Shown here one piece after another: positions 8,485-17,994 of a DNA stretch of 64,000 bases. Source of the DNA: Atopostipes suicloacalis DSM 15692 (GTDB taxonomy: Bacteria; Bacillota; Bacilli; Lactobacillales; Carnobacteriaceae_A). The first letter of the stretch is position 1. Each line of letters opens with the position of its first letter. Both the position numbers and the translations under genes were made by a program. Under the pieces are notes generated by a model. That model was not told the origin of the DNA. It searched no databases and was given only the letters and a program-made list of their open reading frames with translations. The DNA lies in contig NZ_FQUF01000013.1 of assembly GCF_900129085.1 (NCBI RefSeq), forward strand, positions 1 to 64,000. Direction: 5' to 3'.

Positions 8485-9843
8485 TTATTGTTTCTTTAAT
8501 CGACAAATAAAAAAACCATCCGTACCATATTGATGTGGATAAATGGTCAATGAGCCATCTTTACTTACTTGCAATTCGCTTTCTGGTAACTCAACTTTTG
8601 CTCTGGAAAATTCTTTGTTTTTTTCTAAAAATTGACGAACAACTTCTTGATTTTCTTCTTGGGTAATTGTACACGTTGAATAAATAAGCTCTCCACCCAA
8701 TTTTAATGTTTTACTTGCCTCATTCAATATTTCAAGTTGTAACTTTTGTAAAGATAAAATATCTTGTTTTGTTTTATTGTAACGGATTTCTGGTCGGCGT
8801 CGCATTAATCCCAGCCCGGAACAAGGCGCATCAATTAAAATACGATCGAAAGTTTCGGGCTTAAATTCATTTAAAACCTGACGCGCATCTAAATGTTTGG
8901 CCTCTACAACTTCTTTTACCTTTAGTCTTTTGGCATTATCTTTGATTAAATTTATTTTATGTTCATGAATATCTAAGGCGACAATTTTTCCACCTTCTTC
9001 TTTATCCAAAAAACTAGTTGCTATATGCATTGTTTTCCCGCCTGGAGCTGCACAAGCATCTAAAACATAATGGGAAGGTTTAACATTTAAGGCAGGAGCA
9101 ACCAGCATGGAACTTTCATCTTGAACCGCTAAATACCCCTCCTTGAATAAACGAGATTCTATAGGGACTCCTTTTTCTACTATAATACCATAAGGAGAGA
9201 TCGTACTTTCTGTAACGTCAAATCCTTCTTCTTTTAATTCGTCAATAGCTGCTTCTCGTGAAATTTTACGAAGGTTTACTCGTAAACTGAGTTTCGGGCG
9301 TTCACTGAATGACTTAGCGAATGCTTCAGCTTCTTTTTCGCCGTGTTGTTTGATAAATTCATCAATTAACCATTGTGGAAGGCTATATTGAATACTCAAC
9401 CGCTTATTAAGCGGTTGTAAATGGGTAGTTTCACGCACGCCTTTTCTTTGAATGTTTCTTAAAACACCATTTACTAATCCTACAATACCGCGATGTCCTT
9501 TAACTCGTGCGATATTAGCTGCTTCATTAATAATGGCATGATCAGGAATTCGATCTAAAAATTCCATTTGATATAATGAAAGACGAAGAAGTTGTCTTAC
9601 CCAATGGGCTAATTTCTTTTGTTTCTTCAAAAAAGGTTCCAATTGGTAATCTAATAACATCCTTCTCTGTAATACGCCATAAACCAACTCTGTGAGTAAA
9701 TTTGCTTCTTCTTTAGACAGTTCCTGATTATTAATCACTTCACGCAATAAAAGATTACTGTATGCATTTTCTTGTTCAATTTTTTCTAAAATTTCGACAG
9801 CTAAATATCGACTACTCTGTAGAATTTCTTTCTTTTTTGCCAA
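8485..9843 (-). CDS. rsmB: 16S rRNA (cytosine967-C5)-methyltransferase
   Basis: A 452-residue SAM-dependent methyltransferase. The N-terminal NusB-like RNA-binding domain (about 1-140) is followed by the Rossmann methyltransferase domain. SAM motif I is DACAAPGGKT; motif IV DAPCSGLG and motif VI YSTCTI carry the two cysteines used in C5 methylation. The gene lies between prpC and fmt, the common fmt-rsmB-prpC-prkC order. The region 9844-9999 ahead of it shows no terminator. Confidence 0.94.
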   Translation of the reverse strand: MAKKKEILQSSRYLAVEILEKIEQENAYSNLLLREVINNQELSKEEANLLTELVYGVLQRRMLLDYQLEPFLKKQKKLAHWVRQLLRLSLYQMEFLDRIPDHAIINEAANIARVKGHRGIVGLVNGVLRNIQRKGVRETTHLQPLNKRLSIQYSLPQWLIDEFIKQHGEKEAEAFAKSFSERPKLSLRVNLRKISREAAIDELKEEGFDVTESTISPYGIIVEKGVPIESRLFKEGYLAVQDESSMLVAPALNVKPSHYVLDACAAPGGKTMHIATSFLDKEEGGKIVALDIHEHKINLIKDNAKRLKVKEVVEAKHLDARQVLNEFKPETFDRILIDAPCSGLGLMRRRPEIRYNKTKQDILSLQKLQLEILNEASKTLKLGGELIYSTCTITQEENQEVVRQFLEKNKEFSRAKVELPESELQVSKDGSLTIYPHQYGTDGFFICRLKKQ

Positions 9844-9999
9844 TTTAGCACCTACCTATATATTATGGGTGATATTTTCAGACAACAACATCACTAGTAT
9901 ATTAACTTAAACATTTAAAATCAATGTACATTCTGCATTTGAATGTTTTCAATGAATTTAGTGAACGAATTTAGAAATTACTCAATCATTATATTTATC

Positions 10000-10941
10000 T
10001 TATACTGTAAAATGGTCATCAAGTTCTAAATCTGTACCAATTAAATAATCGTCAATTCCCATTCTCTTCTTTCCAGCAGGTTGGACTTCTTTAAGAGACA
10101 ATACAGTTTGTTCACCACAGGCAACATATAAGTGCTCTTTATCTATTTTTATAATAGTTCCTGGGTCTTTAGAGGTTCCTTGATTAATCACTTCAGAATC
10201 CCAAACTTTAAATCGAGTCTCTTCAATTAATGTATAAGCTCCTGGGGCTGGTCGCAAGGCTCGAATTAGATTATATATTTCCTTTGCTGTTTGTTCCCAG
10301 TCAATTTTCTCTTGTTCTTTAGAAATCATTGGAGAAAAAGAAACTTTTGATTCGTCTTGTTTAATAGATGCATTTTCACGCGCAAATATTTTAGGTAAAG
10401 TGTCCATTAATAAATCTCGACCAAGCAGACTTAATTTTTCAAATAAGGTTCCTGTATCGTCTTCTTTTGTAATTGGAATTTCTCTTTGCGCAATAATATC
10501 TCCCGCATCCATTACTTTTTCCATATACATAATCGTAACTCCTGTAACATCATCCCCTTTTAAAACGGCATAATGAATAGGAGCTGCTCCTCTATACTTT
10601 GGTAATAGTGAAGCATGAACATTAATTGCACGGTAAGTTGGGATATTTAATAACTTAGTCGGTACATATTGCCCATAGGCTGCCGTAATGAGCAGATCAG
10701 GTTCCATCTCTACTATTTGTTGCATTTCGGAAGACCCTGATAACTTTTCAGGTTGTAATACTGGGATTTCATGTTCAGTCGCTAATTTTTTTACTGGAGA
10801 AGGTGTAAGGATTTGTTTGCGTCCTACTTTACGATCAGGCTGCGTGACCACCGCTACAATTTCAATGGTTTCTTCTTCAATTAAAGCTTGTAAAATAGGC
10901 ACTGAAAAACTAGGTGTTCCCATAAAAATAACTTTTCGCAT
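10000..10941 (-). CDS. fmt: Methionyl-tRNA formyltransferase
   Basis: A 313-residue enzyme that formylates initiator Met-tRNA using 10-formyl-THF. The N-terminus MRKVIFMGTPSFSVPIL is canonical. The formyl-THF/catalytic region contains INVHASLLPKYRGAAPIHYAV and the downstream MDAGDI. The C-terminal OB-like domain starts about residue 210. An AAGGAG site lies 9 bases before the chosen ATG; a longer frame to 11016 lacks one and would overlap priA. It pairs in function with def, which is at 45513 rather than adjacent. Confidence 0.95.
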   Translation of the reverse strand: MRKVIFMGTPSFSVPILQALIEEETIEIVAVVTQPDRKVGRKQILTPSPVKKLATEHEIPVLQPEKLSGSSEMQQIVEMEPDLLITAAYGQYVPTKLLNIPTYRAINVHASLLPKYRGAAPIHYAVLKGDDVTGVTIMYMEKVMDAGDIIAQREIPITKEDDTGTLFEKLSLLGRDLLMDTLPKIFARENASIKQDESKVSFSPMISKEQEKIDWEQTAKEIYNLIRALRPAPGAYTLIEETRFKVWDSEVINQGTSKDPGTIIKIDKEHLYVACGEQTVLSLKEVQPAGKKRMGIDDYLIGTDLELDDHFTV

Positions 10942-10987
10942 GATTGAATAACTCCTTGCTTTGCTTTTAATCTTATTCTTTTTCAAC

Positions 10988-13408
10988 TTATAAAAACTGA
11001 TTTGGTTGTGGATCAATCTTTATCGTTAGACCTTGTGCTTGTTCTTTTTGTGTACTGTTCAATAATTTATGCAGACCTTCATTCAAACCTTTTTCATTTT
11101 TATATTTAATAATTAACTGAAAATGATATTTATTGTGCGTTCTTGCGACAAACCTTGGTGTGGGCCCTAAAATAATAGCTTGTTCACTTAGATAAGGGTT
11201 AATAAACTCAGCCACTTGTTGAATTCTTTTCGCTGCGGTTACTTCATTTTCATGACTAACTTGAATACTTGTTAAAAAGTAATAAGGACTATAGTCACTC
11301 AAATGGCGGTATTTCATTTCTCTTAAATAAAAAGTGGCATAATCATGATTTTGGGCCAGTTGAATCGCATAGTGTTCTGGATTATAAGTTTGAATAACGA
11401 CATCACCATTTATTTCTCCACGGCCAGCTCGTCCACTAACTTGCGTTAATAGTTGGAAAGTTTTTTCTGCAGAGCGAAAATCTGGCAAACCTAATGCCGT
11501 GTCCGCATTTAAGACCCCTACAAAAGTGACGTTTGGAAAGTCTAGTCCTTTTGCGATCATTTGGGTTCCTAATAAAATATCGGCTTCTTGATTTCCAAAT
11601 TTTTGTAACAGTCGTTCGTGTGCTCCCTTTCGGCGGGTAGTGTCTACGTCCATACGAATAATATTCGCTTCTGGCAGTAATTTATTTAATTCTTCTTCTA
11701 TTTTTTGTGTACCTGTTCCAAAATAACGTATTTTAGAACTATGACAAGAAGGACAAATTTTAGGAATCGCTTCTTCGTGGCCACAATAATGACATTTCAT
11801 TGAATGAGTATCCATATGCAAGGTTTGTGAAATATCACAATTCGGGCATTTCAATACAAAACCACAATCTCGACACATTAGAAAAGAAGAATATCCGCGG
11901 CGATTTAACATCAGTACAGACTGTTCTTTATTGGCTAATCGTTTAACTAAAGCTTCTTTTAACGGCTTTGAAAATAAAGAAGAATTTCCTTCTTTCATTT
12001 CTTCCCGCATATCAATGATTTCTACACTGGGTAAAGCTTGACGATTGACTCGTTCCTTGAGCTCTAGTAACGTATAGACTTCTTTAGAAGCACGCGCTCT
12101 AGATTCTAATGATGGGGTCGCACTTCCTAACACCACTGGGCAATGGTGTTCTTTCGCTCGCCAAATTGCGACATCACGTGCGTGATATCTTGGAGAATCT
12201 GATTGTTTATATGTTGTTTCGTGCTCTTCATCAATAATAATAATTCCAATATTCTCTAGAGGAGCAAATACACTAGAACGAGCACCTACTACGACTTTGG
12301 CTTCGCCTTTTTCTATTTTTCGCCATTCATCATATTTTTCACCATCAGAAAGACCACTGTGTAAAACAGCAACAAGTTCGCCAAATCTTCCTTTGAATCG
12401 ATGAACCATTTGCGGAGTTAAAGCTATTTCAGGAACTAATACGAGTGCACCTTGATCTTTTTCTAGTACTTCTGCAATAGATTGAAGATATACCTCCGTT
12501 TTCCCACTGCCTGTAACACCTTCTAGTAAAAATACTTCATGTTTGTCTTTTTGAATCGTGCCATTAATTTTATCGTAAGCAACTTGTTGTTCTTGATTTA
12601 ACTTTAGAGGTTCCGTATGCTGAAAATCTGATTTTTCATAGGGATCTCGATAGACTTCAACTTCTTTTACCTCACACCAACCTTCCTCAACTCCTCGATT
12701 AATGACTGGCGTGTCTATTTCATAAGTATGCTTTAATGTTTTTTGTTCTATTTTTTCATCGTCGGCTAGTAGAAGGAGTCGTTCAATCAATTGTTTTTGT
12801 CGATGGGCTCTATTACTGATTTTGTCATAAATCTCTTTCAATTGATTGATTGGTAATTTCCGATAAATAACTTTTTTTGTTTTCTTATTAGCTTTATCAT
12901 CTACCAAATAATTGACTTCAATTTTTCCTTCTTTTTTAAGTTTTAACATTTTGCTTGTTAAGTCTCTTTCTTCAACATCTTCCCAGCTTAACCAATTCTT
13001 TCCTTGAAAGATATCAAATAATTCGCTGTCTGCTATTTCTTTATCCATTAACTTTACTATTTTTTGATAGCGAGCTCTTAAAACAGCCGGTAACATGGTC
13101 TGATAACAACTAATACGGAAACTATAGGTTGTTTGAGCCATCCATTCCCCCAAATGAATCAATTCTTGGTTCAAGACCGGCTCTAAATCCATCAGTTCTA
13201 AAATTTCTTTCAATTCTCCATCAAAGCTCTGTTCATCTTTAAGTTTTGTAATAAAGCCTTGTACCCGACGATCTCCTTTTCCAAAAGGAACAATCACGCG
13301 CATCCCAATGGTGATATCTTCTTGAAATTTTTTAGGAATTTTAAATTCATAAGGGATATTTGTTTGAAGTGTTGGAACATCTACAATTACATCCGCAATC
13401 TCTTGCAC
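10988..13408 (-). CDS. priA: Primosomal replication restart helicase PriA
   Basis: A superfamily 2 3'-5' DNA helicase of about 806 residues that reloads the replisome at abandoned forks. The N-terminal 3'-DNA-end binding domain (EIADVIVDVPTLQT...) is followed by Walker A GVTGSGKTEVYL, the DEEH box (IIIDEEHETTYKQ) and eight zinc-binding cysteines in the CRDCG...CPNC...CHYCG...CPSC block. I place the start at the GTG at 13408, which has a GGAAGG-like site 8 bases upstream and matches the family N-terminus. An ATG at 13465 is possible but would overlap coaBC by 17 bases and lacks a ribosome site. Confidence 0.93.
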   Translation of the reverse strand: MQEIADVIVDVPTLQTNIPYEFKIPKKFQEDITIGMRVIVPFGKGDRRVQGFITKLKDEQSFDGELKEILELMDLEPVLNQELIHLGEWMAQTTYSFRISCYQTMLPAVLRARYQKIVKLMDKEIADSELFDIFQGKNWLSWEDVEERDLTSKMLKLKKEGKIEVNYLVDDKANKKTKKVIYRKLPINQLKEIYDKISNRAHRQKQLIERLLLLADDEKIEQKTLKHTYEIDTPVINRGVEEGWCEVKEVEVYRDPYEKSDFQHTEPLKLNQEQQVAYDKINGTIQKDKHEVFLLEGVTGSGKTEVYLQSIAEVLEKDQGALVLVPEIALTPQMVHRFKGRFGELVAVLHSGLSDGEKYDEWRKIEKGEAKVVVGARSSVFAPLENIGIIIIDEEHETTYKQSDSPRYHARDVAIWRAKEHHCPVVLGSATPSLESRARASKEVYTLLELKERVNRQALPSVEIIDMREEMKEGNSSLFSKPLKEALVKRLANKEQSVLMLNRRGYSSFLMCRDCGFVLKCPNCDISQTLHMDTHSMKCHYCGHEEAIPKICPSCHSSKIRYFGTGTQKIEEELNKLLPEANIIRMDVDTTRRKGAHERLLQKFGNQEADILLGTQMIAKGLDFPNVTFVGVLNADTALGLPDFRSAEKTFQLLTQVSGRAGRGEINGDVVIQTYNPEHYAIQLAQNHDYATFYLREMKYRHLSDYSPYYFLTSIQVSHENEVTAAKRIQQVAEFINPYLSEQAIILGPTPRFVARTHNKYHFQLIIKYKNEKGLNEGLHKLLNSTQKEQAQGLTIKIDPQPNQFL

Positions 13409-13448
13409 GATTTTCTTCCTTTCCGTTAAATCTTTTCTTGAATTAATA

Positions 13449-14663
13449 TTAGGAATGGTGATCAAGTTCTTCTATTACTTTATCTAATATGCGTCTAGCA
13501 ATCTCTGTTTTTGAAGTTTTTGGAATATCAAGGCGTTGGTGTTCTTTTGTAAAGATGACAACTTGATTATCATCTGAATCAAAACCTGTACCTTCTTTTC
13601 CTACTTCATTTGCGACAATCAAATCTAAATTCTTTTCAGCTAACTTTTTCAGTGCATAATCTTCTAACTGATTAGTTTCAGCTGCAAAGCCTACTAGAAA
13701 TTGATTTTCCTTTTTTGCTCCCATGGTTTTTAAAATATCAGGATTTTCTTGTAGTTCAATGGTTAGTGGCTCTTTGAGATCTGCCTTTTTCATTTTAGAT
13801 GTTGCAGCATCCGCTACGCCATAATCCGAAACAGCTGCCGACATGATTAAAATATCTACATCTTCAAAGCGCTCATCAATCGCTTCAAACATTTCACTCG
13901 CTGAGTCTACTTGAATACGATGAATCGCTTTTGAAGACTCTAAAGTACTTGCTGTGACTAATGTCACTTCTGCACCATATTGATAGGCTGCTTCTGCAAT
14001 AGAATGCCCCATTTTTCCTGATGAATCATTTGTAATATAGCGTACTGGATCAATCCGTTCTTTCGTCCCACCTGCACTAATTAGTATTTTATAACCGCGA
14101 AGAGGCAGTGTCTTTTCTGTAGTGATTATAAAATTTTCCAATTCTTCTAAAATACGTTTGTTTTCTGGATAACGTCCCTTTCCTTCATATCCCTCAGCTA
14201 AAAAACCTGTATCTGGTTCTACTATATAAATTCCTCTGCTTTTTAATGTTTGGATGTTTTCTTGAGTGGCCGGATTTTCAAACATATCCGTATTCATCGC
14301 TGGTACAACAAAAAGCGGAGAAGCTGTCGCTAAGAGAGCAGATGTTACAAAATTATCAGCTAAACCGTAAGCCATTTTCGCCATCGTATTTGCTGTTGCA
14401 GGAGCGATTACAGAAATATCTGCCCAGTCAGAAAGGTCAACATGAGCAACATGTGATGGATTATTCTCACAAAAAGTATCCACATAGACTTCATGTCTAC
14501 TCAATATTTGAAAAGTCATCGGCGTTACAAACTTCGTCGCGGATTCTGTCATAGCCACCCGTACCTCAGCTCCATTTTTTATAAAACTACGCATTAAATC
14601 TACCACTTTATAAACAGCGATTCCTCCCGTAACATAAAGAGCAATTTTTTTATCTTTTAACAT
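13449..14663 (-). CDS. coaBC: Bifunctional phosphopantothenoylcysteine decarboxylase / phosphopantothenate-cysteine ligase
   Basis: A 404-residue fusion carrying two successive steps of coenzyme A synthesis. The N-terminal flavoprotein decarboxylase (CoaC, about 1-185) has the PAMNTDMFENPATQ substrate-recognition motif and the catalytic His in the NPSHVAH region. The CoaB ligase follows, starting at ISAGGTKERIDPVRYITN, with GFAAET and an ANEVGKEGTGFDSDDN stretch. The last CoA-pathway gene coaD is at 35099. It heads the coaBC-priA-fmt-rsmB-prpC-prkC-rsgA-rpe-thiN series, all minus strand with short gaps. Confidence 0.94.
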   Translation of the reverse strand: MLKDKKIALYVTGGIAVYKVVDLMRSFIKNGAEVRVAMTESATKFVTPMTFQILSRHEVYVDTFCENNPSHVAHVDLSDWADISVIAPATANTMAKMAYGLADNFVTSALLATASPLFVVPAMNTDMFENPATQENIQTLKSRGIYIVEPDTGFLAEGYEGKGRYPENKRILEELENFIITTEKTLPLRGYKILISAGGTKERIDPVRYITNDSSGKMGHSIAEAAYQYGAEVTLVTASTLESSKAIHRIQVDSASEMFEAIDERFEDVDILIMSAAVSDYGVADAATSKMKKADLKEPLTIELQENPDILKTMGAKKENQFLVGFAAETNQLEDYALKKLAEKNLDLIVANEVGKEGTGFDSDDNQVVIFTKEHQRLDIPKTSKTEIARRILDKVIEELDHHS

Positions 14664-14827
14664 GATAGACCCCGTTCCTTATTTATATATTTCTTCTATT
14701 TTATCAGAAATTTATACCAACTGAGGGATATGTTGAAATTTGTTCAAAATTTATTTTCAAAATAATAAATGATCCAAATAACGCTTGGATTCAATTCGCA
14801 CGATTTGACTTAAAAACTATACAAACA

Positions 14828-14892
14828 GAAAAATAAAATCTTTCATAAAACAACGATTCACCCAGTTGCGATATGAAAGATTTTATTTATAT
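14828..14892 (-). terminator. Terminator after rpoZ
   Basis: AATAAAATCTTTCATA at the left arm pairs with TATGAAAGATTTTATT at the right arm around a 24-base loop, followed on the minus strand by TTTTTCT. It separates the gmk-rpoZ transcript from coaBC. Confidence 0.7.
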
Positions 14893-14904
14893 ATTTTAAA
14901 TCTG

Positions 14905-15135
14905 TTATAGATTTGAACCTTTGACGCTTTCCGGATCAATAACAATATCTCCTGAAGCAATTTCTTCCAATGCTTTCCCAACATATGAAATAGATTGGTA
15001 GTCATCTAATAACTCACGATGATTTTTATCTTCTTTCTCTTCAAGTTGGTGCGCTCGCTTAGAAGCTAAGATAACGAGCGAGTATTTTGAATCTACCTGT
15101 TTTAATAATTTATCAATTGATGGACGGATTAACAA
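14905..15135 (-). CDS. rpoZ: DNA-directed RNA polymerase omega subunit
   Basis: A 76-residue subunit assisting RNA polymerase assembly. It matches the omega pattern: LIRPSIDKLL, DSKYSLVILASKRA, and the conserved VGKALEEIASG near residues 51-61. The start codon is a TTG that directly abuts the gmk stop codon, and the GGAG serving it lies inside the gmk coding end, so translation is probably coupled. The gmk-rpoZ order is standard in Firmicutes. It ends at a clear terminator. Confidence 0.92.
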   Translation of the reverse strand: MLIRPSIDKLLKQVDSKYSLVILASKRAHQLEEKEDKNHRELLDDYQSISYVGKALEEIASGDIVIDPESVKGSNL

Positions 15136-15753
15136 TTACTTCATCTCCTCTATAATTTTTGAGAATCGATCAATGTTTCTTTCAACTTTCAAATGTTCAC
15201 TCTCAATAATGCTACGTATTTTACGTGCTGCTTCATCAACAGAATCATTTTCAACAACGTAATCATAGTACTTTATGAGTTGCAGTTCTTCAACAGCTTT
15301 TTCCATTCGTTGTCCAATAACTTCTGGACTATCTGTTCCTCGATTTTTTATTCGCATTTTTAATTCTTCTAAATCAGGTGGTGATAAAAAGATGAAAATC
15401 CCTTCAGGCATACGTTTTTTTACTTTTAATGCCCCTTGGACTTCAATTTCTAAGAAAACATCTTGACCTGAATCCAAGGTTTCACGAACATAGTCAATAG
15501 GTGTTCCATAATAATTCCCTACATAATTCGCATATTCTAGAAGCTTACCCTCTTTTATATATTGTTCGAACTCTTCTTTAGTTCTAAAAAAGTAGTCCAC
15601 TCCCTCTACTTCTCCAGCACGTTTTAAACGTGTGGTCATCGAAATAGAAAAGTCAAAGTCATTATTATAATGATCAAATAAGTGCTTTCGTACGGTTCCT
15701 TTTCCAACTCCAGACGGACCAGAAAGTACGATTAGTAATCCTTGCTCCTCCAT
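15136..15753 (-). CDS. gmk: Guanylate kinase
   Basis: A 205-residue kinase converting GMP to GDP with ATP. The P-loop [10 protein letters not shown] lies near residues 12-21 and GMP-binding elements include [17 protein letters not shown] and the [12 protein letters not shown]-like [12 protein letters not shown] segment. Two in-frame ATG codons are possible. The second (15753) has an AAGGG site at an 8-base spacing, whereas the first (15759) lies only two bases from it, so I prefer the second. It is the first gene of the gmk-rpoZ transcript. Confidence 0.94.
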   Translation of the reverse strand: MEEQGLLIVLSGPSGVGKGTVRKHLFDHYNNDFDFSISMTTRLKRAGEVEGVDYFFRTKEEFEQYIKEGKLLEYANYVGNYYGTPIDYVRETLDSGQDVFLEIEVQGALKVKKRMPEGIFIFLSPPDLEELKMRIKNRGTDSPEVIGQRMEKAVEELQLIKYYDYVVENDSVDEAARKIRSIIESEHLKVERNIDRFSKIIEEMK

Positions 15754-15804
15754 TTTCATTTCCCTTCTACTACAGATACCTATCTAGCTTGTACCTTTCA
15801 TTCA

Positions 15805-15832
15805 ATAATAACATATTTTAGCTATTTGTGAA
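15805..15832 (-). promoter_or_regulatory. Predicted promoter of gmk-rpoZ
   Basis: On the minus strand TTCACA (15827-15832) and TATTAT (15805-15810) are 16 bases apart, about 45 bases ahead of the gmk start. Confidence 0.45.
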
Positions 15833-15977
15833 TACTTTTTAGCTATTCCATTTTAAATAAGCGATTTATTTCTCAAAATACGATAGATAATTACTTTTCC
15901 TCATATAAATATTTGTTTTTGCTAGTGAAGAACTTGTGATTATTCATTTTTATTTCTGTAAATAGTTTGATTCTTTA

Positions 15978-16006
15978 TTGACAGGCGAATGTGTGTTCGC
16001 TATAAT
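15978..16006 (+). promoter_or_regulatory. Near-consensus sigma-A promoter of the YolD-like gene
   Basis: TTGACA (15978-15983) and TATAAT (16001-16006), both perfect, are 17 bases apart. This is the strongest promoter match in the window. A LexA-box-like site fills the spacer, so the strength is probably masked by repression. Confidence 0.85.
15986..15999. promoter_or_regulatory. LexA (DinR) SOS-box-like operator 1
   Basis: CGAATGTGTGTTCG matches the Firmicutes SOS box CGAACRNRYGTTYG at all defined positions but one (T for C at position 5). It lies entirely within the -35/-10 spacer, where a bound repressor would block RNA polymerase. Confidence 0.6.
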
Positions 16007-16013
16007 GTAAACA

Positions 16014-16027
16014 CAAACATTTGTTCG
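16014..16027. promoter_or_regulatory. LexA (DinR) SOS-box-like operator 2
   Basis: CAAACATTTGTTCG matches the same SOS-box consensus with two mismatches. It starts 7 bases after the -10 box, covering the likely transcription start, and ends at the ribosome-binding site. Its centre is 28 bases from that of operator 1. Confidence 0.5.
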
Positions 16028-16039
16028 GAGGTTGAGTTC

Positions 16040-16360
16040 ATGGAAAGAGTTACAGAATCTACAAGCAATTTATTTATGAATTTTCTAGATAATTATCAAA
16101 CAGTCCGCAATCGCCCTCATTTTAAAGTCTATCCGCAAATGCCCGTCAATCAAATAAAACAATTTGTAAAACAAGCTACCGATCGAAACTTAGACATTGC
16201 AATTCAATTAAATCCATCCCCATTCTCTGATAACCCAAGCGAAATATTTGGGAAAATTTCAATCTCCCCTCATTCAGGACATATTATTTTATCTCCTAAA
16301 GATGGGAATACTTATCATTTAATTCAACAAGCACATATTCGTCATATACGAATCATTTAA
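16040..16360 (+). CDS. Small YolD-like protein, predicted SOS-controlled
   Basis: A 106-residue protein. The N-terminal half has a helix (residues 5-20) and an RPHF segment; the C-terminal half (about 50-106) reads as a beta-rich domain with GKISISPHSGHIILSP and a HIRHIRII end. This layout resembles YolD-like proteins (PF08863), which in Firmicutes are often SOS genes paired with a Y-family polymerase. The resemblance is my reading and is only moderate. The start has a CGGAGG site 8 bases upstream. Two LexA-like boxes in the promoter support a DNA-damage role. No polymerase gene is adjacent: the neighbours are gmk (divergent) and cls (convergent). Confidence 0.6.
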   Translation: MERVTESTSNLFMNFLDNYQTVRNRPHFKVYPQMPVNQIKQFVKQATDRNLDIAIQLNPSPFSDNPSEIFGKISISPHSGHIILSPKDGNTYHLIQQAHIRHIRII

Positions 16361-16390
16361 AATTTTCTAACTAAAATTATAAATAATTTA

Positions 16391-16440
16391 AAACTCAGGA
16401 AGTCGATCCCCTTAATCGATTCCCTGAGTTTTTTTATTTT
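16391..16440 (+). terminator. Terminator shared by the YolD-like gene and cls
   Basis: AAACTCAGG...TCGAT pairs with ATCGA...CCTGAGTTT around a short loop, followed by TTTTTTATTTT on the plus strand. It lies between convergent genes. Confidence 0.75.
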
Positions 16441-16441
16441 T

Positions 16442-17905
16442 TTATAAGATAGGAGACAATAAACGACTAAACTGTTGTTTAAATCGATCCCACAGTGAAT
16501 AAGCTTCAATTATTTCTTCTGTCAATAAGTAAGAATCTTTCATATCTTTTTCAAAGTATTCAACTTGTTCTAAAGCTGTCTTTTTATTATATAGAAAAGC
16601 ATTGACCTCAAAATTTAATTTGAAACTTCGAATATCAAAATTCGCTGTCCCTACAGAGGTAATTTCATCATCAATTACAATCGTTTTCGCATGCATAAAA
16701 CCTTTATCGTAAATATATACTTCTCCGCCAATATTCATCAACTCTTCTGCATAACTTAAGGTAGCTTGATAAATAAATGGATGGTCCGGTTTATTTGGGA
16801 TCATCAGACGAACAGTTACTCCTGATAATACAGCTAACTCGATGGTTTCCTTTAAAGCATCATCTGGAATAAAGTAAGGCGTTTGAATATATATTGATTC
16901 TTTTGCTAAGTTAATCATTTTCAAAAATCCCGTTTTAATCTGCTGCAATTCAGAATCGGGACCACTTGACACAATTTGTATTTTCGTATCTCCTCTGGAT
17001 TCTACTACCGGAAAATAATAAGGTTCATAAGCAATAAGTTCTGCTTTTTTCGAAGCATTCCAGTCAATTATAAAACGTTCTTGCAGTTGATGGACTGCAG
17101 TCCCTTCAATGCGCAAATGGGTATCCCGCCAATAGCCCATATTCTCATATTCCCCTAAATAATCATCTCCTACGTTAAAGCCGCCTACATACCCAATTTT
17201 TCCATCAATGACGACAATCTTTCTATGGTTTCGATAATTTAGTCGGATATTTAAAAGGTGAAACTTCGAACCAAAAGAGGTGTCCGTCTCGCCTCCATAA
17301 GATTCAAGTTGTTGGAATAGAGATTTTTTTAATGTGCGTCCTCCAACTGGATCATATTGGACTCTTACTTCCACTCCTTTTTTAGCCACTTCTTCAAGCG
17401 CCGCTACTACTCTTTTACCTATTTTATCGCCCTTAAAAATATAGTAGCTCACATGCACATGGTGTTCTGCTTTTTTGATATCTGCAATTAATTGATCAAA
17501 TTTTTCACGACCGTCTACAAAATATTCCACTTCGTTATCTAAAGAAATCGGTGGCTGTTCGATTCTCATTAACATTTTTGCCATTTCAAATTTTTTGTTT
17601 TTTGGGTCATTGAAATCTTTTTTCTCTATGTATTCCAACTGATCTATTTTTATATTATTTTGAATTTCCAAATATTTTGGCAAGCCTACTTTGGATTGCT
17701 CTCTTAAATTATATATATCTTCTTTAGAAATTTTTCTTCCTAAAAATAAATAAATAATTAGACCAATAACTGGAAAAATATTTAATACAAGTAACCAAGC
17801 CCAGATTGCTGCAATGTCTCGATTTCTATCTGAAAAAACAGTAATTACAGAGATTAAAGTATTAACTGCTATAATTGCGCTTAAAAATATATAAAAATAA
17901 TTCAT
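16442..17905 (-). CDS. cls: Cardiolipin synthase
   Basis: A 487-residue membrane enzyme of the phospholipase D superfamily joining two phosphatidylglycerols to cardiolipin. Two N-terminal transmembrane helices (about 3-23 and 35-55) precede two PLD domains with HKD motifs: NHRKIVVIDGKIGYVGG (near 225-241) and HAKTIVIDDEITSVGTAN (near 405-422). The ATG at 17905 has a GGAGG site 7 bases upstream; a TTG one codon earlier is less likely. It is a single-gene unit on the minus strand, ending at the terminator shared with the YolD-like gene. Confidence 0.93.
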   Translation of the reverse strand: MNYFYIFLSAIIAVNTLISVITVFSDRNRDIAAIWAWLLVLNIFPVIGLIIYLFLGRKISKEDIYNLREQSKVGLPKYLEIQNNIKIDQLEYIEKKDFNDPKNKKFEMAKMLMRIEQPPISLDNEVEYFVDGREKFDQLIADIKKAEHHVHVSYYIFKGDKIGKRVVAALEEVAKKGVEVRVQYDPVGGRTLKKSLFQQLESYGGETDTSFGSKFHLLNIRLNYRNHRKIVVIDGKIGYVGGFNVGDDYLGEYENMGYWRDTHLRIEGTAVHQLQERFIIDWNASKKAELIAYEPYYFPVVESRGDTKIQIVSSGPDSELQQIKTGFLKMINLAKESIYIQTPYFIPDDALKETIELAVLSGVTVRLMIPNKPDHPFIYQATLSYAEELMNIGGEVYIYDKGFMHAKTIVIDDEITSVGTANFDIRSFKLNFEVNAFLYNKKTALEQVEYFEKDMKDSYLLTEEIIEAYSLWDRFKQQFSRLLSPIL

Positions 17906-17935
17906 CAATTTCCTCCAGCATTATAAATAAGATTT

Positions 17936-17982
17936 ATTAAAAATACCCCCTTCTCAAAAATCAATGAAAAGGGAGTATTTGA
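17936..17982 (-). terminator. Terminator after rnjB
   Basis: On the minus strand AAATACTCCCTT pairs with AAGGGGGTATTT around a 16-base loop, followed by TTAAT. It separates rnjB from cls. Confidence 0.65.
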
Positions 17983-17994
17983 GTTCATTCTATT

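Noticed and set aside
9844-9999. Small gene or terminator between fmt and rsmB
   Set aside because: Only a 6-bp stem (ACATTC/GAATGT) without a T-run is visible, and no frame with a ribosome site.
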